From: Paracoccus liaowanqingii
GTDB taxonomy: Bacteria; Pseudomonadota; Alphaproteobacteria; Rhodobacterales; Rhodobacteraceae
Reading direction: 5' to 3'
Assembly (NCBI RefSeq): GCF_004683865.2
Contig: NZ_CP038439.1
Span: 1 to 64,000, forward strand
Length of the DNA stretch: 64,000 nucleotides
Made by a program: the position numbers and the translations under genes. This document shows positions 29,805 through 38,803 of this stretch, in pieces (position 1 is the stretch's first letter; the number at the start of each line of letters is the position of its first letter). Below the pieces are notes generated by a model. The model worked only from the letters and a program-made list of their open reading frames with translations. It was not told where the DNA came from and did not search any database.

Positions 29805-30008
29805 ATGAACCTGCACCAGACGATCCCGACCCGTCCGCCGCTCTACGCGGTCACGCTGATCGACCGCCGCACGGGCTATCCGCACCGCGTCAACGGCGCG
29901 GCACTGACCGCCTTCAGCCGCGACCCCGCACAGGCGGCCCGCGACCTTCTGGCCGGACGCGATCCCAACCAGTGGCACACGCGCATCCTGCCCCTGACCG
30001 GCCACTAG
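29805..30008 (+). CDS. Small hypothetical protein, 67 residues
   Basis: This is the first ORF of the sulfate-uptake cluster. The 67-residue product opens [20 protein letters not shown] and ends [11 protein letters not shown]. It has no signal peptide or membrane helix, no cysteine, and no methionine besides the start. The RBS AAAGGAC lies upstream of the ATG. It is not a family that can be named. Position and lack of sulfur amino acids suggest expression under sulfate limitation, but this is inference. Confidence 0.65.
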   Translation: MNLHQTIPTRPPLYAVTLIDRRTGYPHRVNGAALTAFSRDPAQAARDLLAGRDPNQWHTRILPLTGH

Positions 30009-30080
30009 GCCTCCCGCCGCCTCGGTACCGACCCCTCAGTTCCGCCCGCTCAATTCCGATCCCCCGCAGGAGACATCGCC

Positions 30081-30245
30081 ATGACCATCGCCACCATCCA
30101 GACCGGCACCCGCTCCAGCGCGCAGGGCCCTCGCCTCGCCCAGCATCCGGACGGGCGCATCACCATCTCCACCGGTCGCGGCACGCTGACCGGCTGGCCC
30201 ATCGCCCGTCTGATACCGTCCCGTCTGACTCCGATGGGCCTCTGA
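30081..30245 (+). CDS. Small hypothetical protein, 54 residues
   Basis: This short ORF encodes [20 protein letters not shown] onwards, ending RLTPMGL. The RBS AGGAG is about nine bases upstream of the ATG. It has no cysteine. It sits between the 67-residue ORF and the sulfate-binding protein gene, in the same direction, and ends just before a repeat copy. The function is unknown; the alternative is a spurious ORF in GC-rich spacer DNA. Confidence 0.5.
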   Translation: MTIATIQTGTRSSAQGPRLAQHPDGRITISTGRGTLTGWPIARLIPSRLTPMGL

Positions 30246-30253
30246 CCCGCCCG

Positions 30254-30282
30254 TTTCATCTTGGCCCAAATATCCCGGGGGG
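30254..30282 (-). repeat. Dispersed GGATATTT repeat, short copy B
   Basis: Written on the plus strand this is TTTCATCTTGG, CCCAAATATCC and CGGGGGG, the reverse complement of the repeat core. It lies between the 54-residue ORF and the sulfate-binding protein gene. It is followed by a GC-rich segment with GGGGGCAGCGCCCCC. Confidence 0.75.
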
Positions 30283-30343
30283 CCGCGCGGGCCTCGCGCG
30301 GCGGGGGCAGCGCCCCCTCCGGACCATCCTGCAAGGAGCTGCC

Positions 30344-31327
30344 ATGACGGCCTTCCGTTTCATTCCCCTCTCGCTGGCGCTGCTGGTGCTGGCCCCCGCC
30401 GCCCAGGCCCAGAGCCTGCTGAACGTCAGCTACGACCCCACGCGCGAGCTCTATCGCGAATTCAACGAGGCCTTCGCCGCCCACCGGGTCGAACAGGGCC
30501 TTGAGGCCCCCGTGATCGAGACCAGCCATGGCGGCTCGGGCGCGCAGGCCCGCTCGGTCATCGACGGGCTGGCCGCCCAGGTGGTGACGCTGGCGCTGGC
30601 CAGCGACATCGACCAGATCGCCACCACCGGCAAGCTGCCCACGGACTGGCAGTCGAAGCTGCCGCACAATTCCAGCCCCTACACCTCGACCATCGTGTTC
30701 CTCGTGCGCGACGGCAACCCGAAGGGCATCCAGGACTGGGGCGATCTGACCGCCGAGGGGGTCGAGGTGATCACGCCGAACCCCAAGACCAGCGGCGGCG
30801 CGCGCTGGAACTATCTCGCGGCCTGGGCCTGGGCCGAGGCCAATGACCGCGACCCGGCCGAGTTCGTGGGCCAGCTCTTCGCCAACGTGCCCGTCCTCGA
30901 CACCGGCGCGCGCGGCTCGACCACGACCTTCGCGCAGCGCGGCATCGGCGACGTCCTGCTGGCCTGGGAGAACGAGGCCTATCTGGCACTGGCCGAACTG
31001 GGCGAGGATCAGTTCGACATCGTCGTGCCCAGCCTCTCGATCCTGGCCGAACCGCCCGTGGCGCTGGTCGAGGGCAATATCGCGGATGACGCGCAGCGCG
31101 AACTGGCCACCGCCTATCTGGATTTCCTCTACACCCCCGAGGGGCAGGCGCTGGCCTTCAAGCATTACTACCGGGCCTGGGATGCCAGCGCCGCCGACCC
31201 CGAGGATGTGGCCCGCTTTCCGGAGCTGGATCTGGTCAGCATCGACGATCTGGGCGGATGGGCCAAGCTGCAGCCCGAGCATTTCGGCGATGGCGGCATC
31301 TTCGACCAGATCTACGTGGCGCCCTGA
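30344..31327 (+). CDS. Sulfate ABC transporter periplasmic binding protein
   Basis: This is a Sbp/CysP-type binding protein for sulfate or thiosulfate uptake. The 327-residue protein has a signal peptide ending PAAQAQ. The family motifs [35 protein letters not shown] and [18 protein letters not shown] follow. It contains no cysteine and no methionine apart from the initiator, fitting sulfur-sparing composition. RBS AAGGAG precedes ATG 30344. It is followed by cysT, cysW and cysA, forming a complete ABC importer. Sbp versus CysP cannot be decided here. Confidence 0.95.
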   Translation: MTAFRFIPLSLALLVLAPAAQAQSLLNVSYDPTRELYREFNEAFAAHRVEQGLEAPVIETSHGGSGAQARSVIDGLAAQVVTLALASDIDQIATTGKLPTDWQSKLPHNSSPYTSTIVFLVRDGNPKGIQDWGDLTAEGVEVITPNPKTSGGARWNYLAAWAWAEANDRDPAEFVGQLFANVPVLDTGARGSTTTFAQRGIGDVLLAWENEAYLALAELGEDQFDIVVPSLSILAEPPVALVEGNIADDAQRELATAYLDFLYTPEGQALAFKHYYRAWDASAADPEDVARFPELDLVSIDDLGGWAKLQPEHFGDGGIFDQIYVAP

Positions 31328-31330
31328 TCC

Positions 31331-32167
31331 ATGCGCGCGCCCCTGGTTCAACGCACGGCGATGCCCGGTCTCGGCCTTTCGGCCGGGATCACCTTCTTCA
31401 TGCTGACGCTGGTGGTGGCCCTGCCCATCGGTGCGCTGCTGTGGCAGGGCGCCAATTTCGGCCTGTCCAACATCTGGGCCACCATCAACCGCGATCGGGT
31501 CTGGGCGGCGCTCTGGCTGTCCTTCCGACTGTCCTTCCTGGCCGCCTGCTTCAATCTGGTCTTCGGGGTGATCCTGGCTTGGGTGCTGGTCCGCTACCGC
31601 TTTCCGGGCCGTCGCATCATCGACGCGGCCGTCGACTTGCCCTTTGCCCTGCCCACGGCGGTGGCGGGCATCGCGCTGACCGCGCTCTATGCCCCGAACG
31701 GCGTGCTGGGGGGGCTCACCAACCAGATCGGTTGGCAGATCGCCTATACCCAATGGGGCATCTTCCTGGCCTTGGTCTTCGTGGGCCTGCCCTTCGTCAC
31801 CCGCACCGTCCAGCCGGTCATCGAGGAGATCGAGACCGAGGTCGAGGAGGCCTCCGCCACCCTCGGCGCCAGCCGCTGGCACACGTTGCGCCATGTCATC
31901 GCGCCGATGCTGATGCCCGCCGCCCTGACCGGCTTCGCGCTGTCGCTGGCCCGCGCGGTGGGCGAATACGGATCGGTGATCTTCATCGCCGGCAACATCC
32001 CGCTGCGGACCGAGATCGCGCCTCTGCTGATCGTCATCCAGCTGGAGGAATACAATTACGGTGCCGCAGGCGCCATCGGTCTGGCGATGCTGGCGATCAG
32101 CTTCACGATGCTTCTCTTCATCAATCTCATCCAGATCTGGTCACGCAGAAGGATCGGTCATGTCTGA
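31331..32167 (+). CDS. cysT: Sulfate ABC transporter permease CysT (CysU)
   Basis: CysT is one of the two membrane subunits of the sulfate/thiosulfate importer. The 278-residue protein has about six transmembrane helices. The EAA-loop motif is EEASATLGASRWHTLRHVIAP, the contact site for the CysA ATPase. It also has VDLPFALPTAVAGIALT. It starts 3 nt after the binding-protein stop and overlaps cysW by 8 nt, so the operon is tightly coupled. Confidence 0.95.
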   Translation: MRAPLVQRTAMPGLGLSAGITFFMLTLVVALPIGALLWQGANFGLSNIWATINRDRVWAALWLSFRLSFLAACFNLVFGVILAWVLVRYRFPGRRIIDAAVDLPFALPTAVAGIALTALYAPNGVLGGLTNQIGWQIAYTQWGIFLALVFVGLPFVTRTVQPVIEEIETEVEEASATLGASRWHTLRHVIAPMLMPAALTGFALSLARAVGEYGSVIFIAGNIPLRTEIAPLLIVIQLEEYNYGAAGAIGLAMLAISFTMLLFINLIQIWSRRRIGHV

Positions 32168-33041
32168 CGCCACGCTTCACAAGGCGGCCCCGCCCGCCCG
32201 CTTCCGATCCGCGACCGAGGAATCCCCCGCCGCCCGATGGGCGCTGATCTGCGTCGCGGTCGGCGGGCTGGCCCTGCTGGTCGGCGCGCCCCTGGCGGCG
32301 GTCTTCGTCGAGGCGCTGGCCCGGGGCTGGGGCGCCGCGGTGGCCAGCCTGTCCAGCCGGGATGCGCAATCGGCCATCCGCCTGACCCTGCTGATCACCG
32401 CCATCGCCGTGCCGCTGAACGCGGTCTTCGGCATTGCGGCGGCATGGTTCATCACCAAGTTCGACTTCAAGGCCAAGGCCTTCCTGATCACCCTGATCGA
32501 CCTGCCCTTCAGCGTCAGCCCGGTCGTGGCGGGCCTGTGCATCGTGCTGCTCTTCGGCGCGAACTCGGCCCTCGGCGGCTGGCTGGTGGCCAGCGGCTAC
32601 CCGATCGTCTTCGCCGTGCCCGGCATCGTGCTGGCCACCGTCTTCGTGACCTTCCCCTTCGTGGCGCGCGAGCTGATCCCGGTGATGATCGAGCAGGGCC
32701 GCGCCGAGGAGGAGGCCGCCCTGACGCTTGGCGCCAGCGGCTGGCGGGTGTTCCGCACCGTGACCCTGCCCAACATCCGGTGGGCGCTCTTGTATGGCAC
32801 GCTGCTCTGCACCGCCCGCGCCATGGGCGAGTTCGGCGCCGTCGCGGTCGTCTCGGGCAAGATCCGCGGCCAGACCGCGACCATGCCGATCACCATCGAG
32901 ATGTTCTACAACGAATATCTTTCGGTCGCCGCCTTCTCGATGGCCGCCCTGCTGACCGGCTTCGCCCTGCTGACGCTTCTGCTGAAAACCGCGCTGGAGC
33001 TGCGTCACGCCGACGCCCTCTCGGCCACCCGCCGCCACTGA
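32160..33041 (+). CDS. cysW: Sulfate ABC transporter permease CysW
   Basis: CysW is the second membrane subunit. The 293-residue protein has a short polar N-terminus, about six helices and the EAA-loop motif [19 protein letters not shown]. The sequences [21 protein letters not shown] and [10 protein letters not shown] are typical of CysW. ATG 32160 overlaps the cysT stop by 8 nt. CysA follows 14 nt downstream. Confidence 0.95.
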   Translation: MSDATLHKAAPPARFRSATEESPAARWALICVAVGGLALLVGAPLAAVFVEALARGWGAAVASLSSRDAQSAIRLTLLITAIAVPLNAVFGIAAAWFITKFDFKAKAFLITLIDLPFSVSPVVAGLCIVLLFGANSALGGWLVASGYPIVFAVPGIVLATVFVTFPFVARELIPVMIEQGRAEEEAALTLGASGWRVFRTVTLPNIRWALLYGTLLCTARAMGEFGAVAVVSGKIRGQTATMPITIEMFYNEYLSVAAFSMAALLTGFALLTLLLKTALELRHADALSATRRH

Positions 33042-33055
33042 GGAAAGGGACCCCC

Positions 33056-33775
33056 ATGCATATCCAGATCGACGAGATCGCCAAGGAATTCGGCACCACC
33101 ACGGCGCTGCATCCGGTGTCGCTGTCCATCCCCTCGGGCGCGCTGGTGGCGCTCTTGGGCCCCTCGGGCTCGGGCAAGACCACGCTGCTGCGCATCCTCG
33201 GCGGGCTGGAGTTCCCGACCTCGGGGCGCGTCCTTTTCAACAACCAGGACGCCACCGGCCTGTCGGTGCAGGACCGCCGCGCGGGCTTCGTGTTCCAGTC
33301 CTATGCCCTCTTCCGCCACATGACAGTCTTCGACAATATCGCCTATGGCCTTAACGCCCGCCCCCGCGCGACGCGCCCCCCCAAGGCCGAGATCGACCGC
33401 CGCGTGCTGAAGCTCCTGGACCTGATCCAGCTGCCCCAGATCGCCACCCGCTATCCGACACAGCTGTCCGGCGGCCAGCGCCAGCGCGTGGCCTTGGCCC
33501 GCGCCCTGGCCATCGAGCCGCGCATGCTGCTCCTCGACGAGCCCTTCGGCGCACTGGACGCCAAGGTCCGCAAGGAGCTGCGCCAGGGCCTGCGCGACAT
33601 CCATGACGAGACCGGCCTCACCTCGGTCTTCGTCACCCACGACCAGGACGAGGCCATGGAGCTGGCCGATCTGGTCGTCGTCATGTCCATGGGCCGCATC
33701 GAACAGATCGGCAAACCCGCCGACATCCGCGCCAGGCCCGCCACCCCGTTCGTGCGCGAGTTCATCGGGGCCTGA
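33056..33775 (+). CDS. cysA: Sulfate ABC transporter ATP-binding protein CysA, short form
   Basis: CysA is the ATPase driving sulfate import. The 239-residue protein has Walker A GPSGSGKT (35-42), the signature [16 protein letters not shown], Walker [12 protein letters not shown] and the H-loop VTHDQ. CysA is usually about 330-360 residues with a C-terminal regulatory (TOBE-like) domain. This one stops right after the nucleotide-binding domain ([10 protein letters not shown]), so that domain is absent. RBS GAGGAAAGG precedes the ATG. A GC-rich hairpin follows 48 bp after the stop. Confidence 0.93.
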   Translation: MHIQIDEIAKEFGTTTALHPVSLSIPSGALVALLGPSGSGKTTLLRILGGLEFPTSGRVLFNNQDATGLSVQDRRAGFVFQSYALFRHMTVFDNIAYGLNARPRATRPPKAEIDRRVLKLLDLIQLPQIATRYPTQLSGGQRQRVALARALAIEPRMLLLDEPFGALDAKVRKELRQGLRDIHDETGLTSVFVTHDQDEAMELADLVVVMSMGRIEQIGKPADIRARPATPFVREFIGA

Positions 33776-33822
33776 CGGGGGATCCCGGGCCCCTTCCGGG
33801 CAGCGCGTCCCCCAGACGGCTC

Positions 33823-33847
33823 CCGGCACCGCCCTCTCTGGTGCCGG
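33823..33847 (+). terminator. Possible terminator hairpin after cysA
   Basis: A CCGGCACC/GGTGCCGG 8-bp stem with a 9-nt loop lies 48 bp after cysA and before serB. A CAAAAAC follows rather than a T tract, so it may be a weak or Rho-assisted terminator. Confidence 0.35.
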
Positions 33848-33898
33848 CAAAAACTTTGGCCTACACCCGGGGGCAGCCGCAAGAAGGACGCCCCCGCC

Positions 33899-34777
33899 AT
33901 GTTCACCGTCTCGCTGATCGCCCATCCGGAGGCCGCCAATCTGGATGCCGATCTGCCCGGCGGCCTGTCCGACCGGTGGGGCGGCGACGTCCCGCGCTGG
34001 CTGGCGCCCGGGATCGCGGCCGAATTCGACATCGCCCTCGCCCCCGAGGGTGCCGACGCGGTCTGGGCCGACCTGCAGACCATCGGCATCGACCTGGCGA
34101 TCCAGCCCGCCGGGGGGCGGCGCAAGCGCATCCTGATCGCAGACATGGATTCGACCATGATCGGGCAGGAATGCATCGACGAGCTGGCCGATTTCGCCGG
34201 CGTCGGCCCCCGCGTGGCCGACATCACCGCCCGCGCCATGAACGGAGAGCTGGATTTCGACCAGGCCCTGACCGAACGCGTGGGCCTGCTGGCGGGCCTA
34301 CCCGAAGACACCATCACCCAGGTCCTCGAACAGCGCATCACCCTGGCGCCGGGCGGCGCGCAGCTGGTCGCCACCATGCGCGCCTTCGGGGCCTATACCG
34401 CGCTGGTCTCGGGCGGCTTCACGGCCTTCACCCGGGCCGTCGCCCTGCAGCTGGGCTTCGACGAGGAACGCGCCAACACGCTGCTTGCCCGGGACGGCAC
34501 GCTGACTGGACAGGTCGCCCTGCCGATTCTGGGGCGCGAGGCCAAGATCGACGCCCTGACCCAGATCGCCGCCCGGCTCGGCACCACGCCCCAGAACGCC
34601 ATCGCGGTGGGCGACGGGGCCAACGATCTGGGCATGATCCAGCTGGCGGGCACCGGCGTCGCGATGCATGCCAAGCCCGCCGTGGCGGCCCAGGCCCATG
34701 TCCGCATCAACCACGGCGATCTGACCGCGCTTCTCTACCTGCAGGGCTACGCGGCCGAGGATTTCGTCACCCCCTGA
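33899..34777 (+). CDS. serB: Phosphoserine phosphatase SerB
   Basis: SerB catalyses the last step of serine biosynthesis, phosphoserine to serine. The 292-residue HAD protein has an N-terminal ACT-like region (about 1-75) and the nucleophile motif DMDST at 82-86. SGGFTAF and the Mg-binding GDGANDLGMI follow. Its placement after the sulfate importer links serine, the carbon precursor of cysteine, with sulfate uptake. Co-transcription is uncertain because a hairpin lies between cysA and serB. Confidence 0.95.
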   Translation: MFTVSLIAHPEAANLDADLPGGLSDRWGGDVPRWLAPGIAAEFDIALAPEGADAVWADLQTIGIDLAIQPAGGRRKRILIADMDSTMIGQECIDELADFAGVGPRVADITARAMNGELDFDQALTERVGLLAGLPEDTITQVLEQRITLAPGGAQLVATMRAFGAYTALVSGGFTAFTRAVALQLGFDEERANTLLARDGTLTGQVALPILGREAKIDALTQIAARLGTTPQNAIAVGDGANDLGMIQLAGTGVAMHAKPAVAAQAHVRINHGDLTALLYLQGYAAEDFVTP

Positions 34778-34791
34778 CTTTGACCTCGACC

Positions 34792-34822
34792 CTTTCGCCT
34801 TGGCGCAAATATCCCACGGGGG
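34792..34822 (-). repeat. Dispersed GGATATTT repeat, short copy C
   Basis: The plus strand reads CTTTCGCCTTGG, CGCAAATATCC and CACGGGGG, a diverged reverse copy of the repeat core. It is followed by a GCGGGGG/CCCCCGC stem at 34824-34844. It lies between serB and the TSUP gene. Confidence 0.65.
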
Positions 34823-34876
34823 TGCGGGGGTGTGAAACCCCCGCCTTTGCCCCTGCCACCAGGACCCCGCCCCGCC

Positions 34877-35635
34877 ATGATCGACCTGACACTGGACCTG
34901 TTCCTCCTGCTGATCGCGGCGGCCTTTGCCGCGGGCTTCGTGGATGCCATCGCGGGGGGCGGGGGGCTGATCACGCTGCCGGTCCTGATGCTGGCGGGCC
35001 TGTCGCCCGCGCAGGCGCTGGCCACGAACAAGGTGCAGGGCGTCTTCGGCGCCGGCACCGCGGCGCTCAGCTATGCCGCGCGGGGGCTGGTGGACCTGCG
35101 CAGCCAGTGGAGGTCCGCGCTGATCGCCGCGGCGGCGGGCGCCGGGGGGGCGGTGCTGGTCAGCGCCATCCCGACGGAGGGGCTGCGCCTGATCCTGCCG
35201 GTGATCCTGATCGGCATCGCACTGTTCTTCGCCTTCAAGCCGGGGCTGGACGATCTGGACCGCACCCGGCGGCTGACCCCGGCGGTCTTCGCGCTGACGG
35301 CAGTGCCCTTCGTGGCCTTCTATGACGGGCTGATCGGGCCGGGGGCGGGGGCCTTCTACATGATCGGCTTCGTCACCCTGGCGGGCTATGGCGTGCTGAA
35401 GGCCACCGCGCATACCAAGCTTCTGAACTTCGCCTCGAACCTGGGCGGGCTGGGGGCCTTCGCGCTGGTGGGCCAGCCCCTGTGGATTTTAGGCATCGCG
35501 ATGGGGGCGGCGCAGATCGCGGGGGCGATGCTGGGGGCGCGGCTGGCCTCGCGCATCGGGGCGCGGCTGATCAAGCCCCTGCTGGTCGTGACCTCGACCG
35601 TGCTGGCCTTTCGGCTGATCTGGCAGATGATCTGA
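34877..35635 (+). CDS. TSUP/TauE-SafE family membrane permease
   Basis: This 252-residue permease has about seven hydrophobic helices. The two family motifs are AGFVDAIAGGGGLITLPVLM and, in the second half, GPGAGAFYMIGFVTLAGYG. TSUP proteins transport sulfite, sulfonates or other organic anions. A sulfur-related role would suit the neighbouring sulfate cluster but is not proven. ATG 34877 is chosen over an upstream start because the extension is Pro-rich and encoded in the GC-rich repeat flank. Confidence 0.88.
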   Translation: MIDLTLDLFLLLIAAAFAAGFVDAIAGGGGLITLPVLMLAGLSPAQALATNKVQGVFGAGTAALSYAARGLVDLRSQWRSALIAAAAGAGGAVLVSAIPTEGLRLILPVILIGIALFFAFKPGLDDLDRTRRLTPAVFALTAVPFVAFYDGLIGPGAGAFYMIGFVTLAGYGVLKATAHTKLLNFASNLGGLGAFALVGQPLWILGIAMGAAQIAGAMLGARLASRIGARLIKPLLVVTSTVLAFRLIWQMI

Positions 35636-35644
35636 CGCCCGGTG

Positions 35645-35673
35645 CCGGCGCCACCTCTGCCAAGGGGCGCCGG
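35645..35673. terminator. Possible stem-loop between TSUP and asparaginase genes
   Basis: CCGGCGCC and GGCGCCGG form an 8-bp stem with a 13-nt loop in the 124-bp gap between these convergent genes. No T tract is present, so this is only a possible bidirectional terminator. Confidence 0.35.
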
Positions 35674-35759
35674 ATCGGATGCAGGGGGACGGGGGACGTG
35701 TCCCACACCCATTAGACCAGAGCTGTACGGCAGTTTCATGACGAATCGGACCGGACGGC

Positions 35760-36758
35760 TCAGATCGGAAAGCCCTCGGCCCGGCGCAGCGCGCCGGTGA
35801 CGCGGCCCCGGCAGTTCGTCATCGGCCCGTCCAGCAGCTGCCGGGCCGCCGGATCGCCCGCCTCCAGCACGCCCAGATGGATCAGCAGGGCGGCGATCGC
35901 GGCCTCGCTGGCGCGGGTGGCGCCATCGGTGATCTTCAGCGCGATGCCCAGGCCCTGGTCGGGCAGGATCGTCACGAAGACCGCCTCGGCGCCGGTCTTG
36001 ACGGCCACCGCCCCGCCCATGGCGCGCATCAGTTCGGTGCAGGACCGCCCCTCGCCGGCGACCATCTCGGGATGGGCGCGCATGGCGTCGACCAGCCGCC
36101 GCATGGCCTGGCCGCGCCGATCTGCACCGGGATTGGCGAAGCGGGCCATGGCACGCGCCAGCCCTTCCACCGTGCAGGCCCAGTTCGGGGCCGAGCAGCC
36201 GTCGATGCCGAAGCCGGGACTGACCTCGCCCGTGACCTCCTCGAAGGCGGCCTTGGCGGCCTGCTGGACGGGGTGGTCGGGCTCGACATAGTCGGGGCCG
36301 CCCTTCAGGTGGCGGTTCAGGGTCAGGAAGCCCGCATGCTTGCCCGAGCAGTTGTTGTGCAGCTGGCAGGGGGCGCTGTCCGAACAGGTCAGGCGCCGGT
36401 TCTCAGCCGCGTCGCGGGGCATGTGGGTGCCGCAGCGCAGGTCTGGTTCCGACAGGCCCAGCCCCGCCAGCCAGGCGTCCACGGCCTCCACATGCATCGC
36501 CGCCCCCGAATGGCTGGCGCAGGTCAGGGCCAGCTGCCGGTCGGTCAGCCCGGCCGCGTCGGCGGCGCCGCTTTCGACCAGCGGCAGCGCCTGGATCATC
36601 TTGCAGGACGAGCGGGGATAGATCACCTCGGCCGGGCGGCCCCAGGCCTCGACGACGCCATGGGCATCGCAGATCACCGCATGGCCGGCATGCCGGCTCT
36701 CGCACAGCTCGCCGCGCCACAACTCGATCATCTCGGCAGGCATCCCGGGGGGCCGCAT
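35760..36758 (-). CDS. L-asparaginase II (Rhizobium etli AnsA type)
   Basis: This 332-residue enzyme belongs to the PF06089 asparaginase family, hydrolysing asparagine to aspartate and ammonia. The conserved YPRSSCKMIQALPLVESGA, ASHSGAAMHVEAV, HNNCSGKHAGFL and DGCSAPNW motifs are present. Several carry the catalytic Ser-Lys and metal-binding Cys residues described for the R. etli enzyme. ATG 36758 is preceded by GGGAGA. An in-frame extension to 36854 is rejected. It is divergent from the IalB-like gene. Confidence 0.9.
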   Translation of the reverse strand: MRPPGMPAEMIELWRGELCESRHAGHAVICDAHGVVEAWGRPAEVIYPRSSCKMIQALPLVESGAADAAGLTDRQLALTCASHSGAAMHVEAVDAWLAGLGLSEPDLRCGTHMPRDAAENRRLTCSDSAPCQLHNNCSGKHAGFLTLNRHLKGGPDYVEPDHPVQQAAKAAFEEVTGEVSPGFGIDGCSAPNWACTVEGLARAMARFANPGADRRGQAMRRLVDAMRAHPEMVAGEGRSCTELMRAMGGAVAVKTGAEAVFVTILPDQGLGIALKITDGATRASEAAIAALLIHLGVLEAGDPAARQLLDGPMTNCRGRVTGALRRAEGFPI

Positions 36759-36910
36759 CGTGATTTCTCCCTGACAATTGCGCGATTGTGCTTGCGCAGC
36801 CTTCCACGGGCGGCGATTTTCGATATCCTGACGACAGATGGTTGAAAAGACCACAGCAATCAGGAAGAACGCCGCTGGACGTGGCGAAATGAATGGCAGG
36901 AGACCACAGC

Positions 36911-37432
36911 ATGATGACCACCACCCTGCGCGGACTGGGCGCCAGCCTTGTCCTGATCGCTTCTCTGGGCACGGCGGTTGCGCAAGAATCCAGCAATGTC
37001 GTGGCGACCGAGGGGGACTGGACCGTCTTCGCGGCCGACAATCCGCGCGAATGCTGGGCCGTCTCGCCCCCCCGCTCGACGCTGAACACCCGCGACGGCC
37101 AGACGGTCGAAGTCGCCCGCGGCGACATCCGCCTCTATGTCGCCTACCGCCCCGGCCAGAACGGCGAAGTGTCGTTCAGCGGCGGCTATCCCTTCGCACC
37201 GGATTCGACGGTCGAGGTCGATGTCGGCGGTCGCACCTTCAACCTGTTCACCGAGGGCGAGAGCGCCTGGACCGGCAGCCCGTCGGATGACGAGGCGATG
37301 ATCACGGCCCTGCGCGCCGGGTCCAGCGCCGTGGTGACGGGCCGTTCGTCGCGCGGCACGACGACCAAGGACACATTCAGCCTGTCGGGCATCACCGCCG
37401 CGACCAACAGCGCCCGCGAGCGCTGCCAGTAA
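36911..37432 (+). CDS. Invasion-associated locus B (IalB)-family secreted protein
   Basis: This 173-residue protein has a signal peptide ending GTAVAQ. The IalB domain shows GDWTVFAADNPRECWAVSPP and RLYVAYRPG, with a C-terminal Cys pairing candidate (RERCQ). IalB proteins were named in Bartonella, but in free-living alphaproteobacteria they are small periplasmic proteins of unclear role. Tandem ATGs at 36911 and 36914 are both possible. GCAGGAG lies upstream. The repeat at 37441 follows the stop. Confidence 0.82.
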   Translation: MMTTTLRGLGASLVLIASLGTAVAQESSNVVATEGDWTVFAADNPRECWAVSPPRSTLNTRDGQTVEVARGDIRLYVAYRPGQNGEVSFSGGYPFAPDSTVEVDVGGRTFNLFTEGESAWTGSPSDDEAMITALRAGSSAVVTGRSSRGTTTKDTFSLSGITAATNSARERCQ

Positions 37433-37440
37433 GGCGGCAT

Positions 37441-37500
37441 GGGGGGCGCTGCCCCCCGTCCTGCGGACTCCCCCCGGGATATTTCCGGCCAAGATGAAAG
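37441..37500 (+). repeat. Dispersed 60-bp repeat, full copy D
   Basis: The copy starts GGGGGGCGCTGCCCCCC, a GC hairpin. A TCCTGCGGA core, CCCCCCGGGATATTT and CCAAGATGAAAG follow. The first 44 bases are identical to copies at 47516 and 55763. It lies between the IalB-like and rlmN genes and could act as a terminator for the former. Confidence 0.9.
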
Positions 37501-37572
37501 AGGCGGCGGCGGTTGATTTCCGGCGCCGTCTGGTCTATTTGCAGGTCTTTCACGCAGATCTCTGGTAGGTTC

Positions 37573-38772
37573 ATGACCGTCGTATTCCCGCAGGCCGCAG
37601 GCGCGGCCCCGATCACGCAAGACGTACTGACCATTCCGCGCAAGCTGCCGGCGGGGGGGCTGGTCAATATCGTGGGCCTGACGCGGGACCAGCTGCGCGA
37701 GGCGCTGATCGCGGCCGGCACGCCCGAGAAGCAGGCCAAGATGCGGGTCGGGCAGGTCTGGCAGTGGGTCTATCACTGGGGCGTGCGCGATTTCGCGCAG
37801 ATGAGCAATCTGGCCAAGGATTACCGGGCCCTGCTGGCCGAGCATTTCGAGATCGCGCTGCCCGAGGTGGTGACCCGGCAGGTCAGCACCGATGGCACGC
37901 GCAAGTACCTGGTCCGGATCGCGGGCGGGCACGAGGTCGAGACGGTCTATATTCCCGAGGAGGGGCGCGGCACGCTCTGCGTCAGTTCGCAGGTGGGCTG
38001 CACGCTGACCTGTTCCTTCTGCCATACCGGCACGCAGAAGCTGGTGCGCAACCTGACGGCGGGCGAGATCGTGGGCCAGCTGATGCTGGCGCGCGACGAT
38101 CTGGGCGAATGGCCCGTCCAAGGCGCCCCCAAGGACGAGACGCGGCTGGTCAGCAACATGGTCCTGATGGGCATGGGCGAGCCCCTGTACAATTTCGAGA
38201 ACGTCCGCGACGCGATGAAGATCGTGATGGACAACGAGGGCCTGACCCTGTCGCGCCGTCGCATCACCCTGTCGACCAGCGGCGTGGTCCCCGAGATCGC
38301 CCGCACCGCGCAGGAGATCGGCTGCCTGCTGGCCGTCAGCTTCCACGCCACCACCGACGAGGTGCGCGACCGGCTGGTGCCCATCAACAAGCGCTGGAAC
38401 ATCGAGACGCTGCTGGCTGCGCTGCGCGACTATCCGCGCCTGACCAACAGCGAGCGGATCACCTTCGAATACGTGATGCTGGCGGGGGTCAACGACAGCG
38501 ATGCCGACGCGCATCGCCTGGTCGAGCTGATCCGCGGCATTCCAGCCAAGATCAACCTGATCCCCTTCAACGAATGGCCGGGCGCGCCCTACAAGCGGTC
38601 CAGCAACAACCGCATCCATGCCTTTGCCGACATCATCCACAATGCCGGTTACGCCAGCCCCATCCGCACCCCGCGCGGCGAGGATATCATGGCCGCCTGC
38701 GGTCAGCTGAAATCCGCGACCGAGCGGGGCCGCAAGTCCCGCGCCCAGATCGCCGCCGAGGCTGCCGAGTAA
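37573..38772 (+). CDS. rlmN: 23S rRNA (adenine-C2)-methyltransferase RlmN
   Basis: RlmN is a radical SAM enzyme that methylates A2503 of 23S rRNA, and A37 in some tRNAs. The 399-residue protein has the cluster motif CTLTCSFC with cysteines at 143, 147 and 150. Candidate catalytic cysteines are Cys136 and Cys376 (AACGQLK). [17 protein letters not shown] is a family signature. ATG 37573 is chosen because the upstream extension overlaps non-conserved spacer. The gene is convergent with rsgA. Confidence 0.96.
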   Translation: MTVVFPQAAGAAPITQDVLTIPRKLPAGGLVNIVGLTRDQLREALIAAGTPEKQAKMRVGQVWQWVYHWGVRDFAQMSNLAKDYRALLAEHFEIALPEVVTRQVSTDGTRKYLVRIAGGHEVETVYIPEEGRGTLCVSSQVGCTLTCSFCHTGTQKLVRNLTAGEIVGQLMLARDDLGEWPVQGAPKDETRLVSNMVLMGMGEPLYNFENVRDAMKIVMDNEGLTLSRRRITLSTSGVVPEIARTAQEIGCLLAVSFHATTDEVRDRLVPINKRWNIETLLAALRDYPRLTNSERITFEYVMLAGVNDSDADAHRLVELIRGIPAKINLIPFNEWPGAPYKRSSNNRIHAFADIIHNAGYASPIRTPRGEDIMAACGQLKSATERGRKSRAQIAAEAAE

Positions 38773-38803
38773 GGCCACCCGGGCATCGGGCGCCGCGCCG
38801 CGT

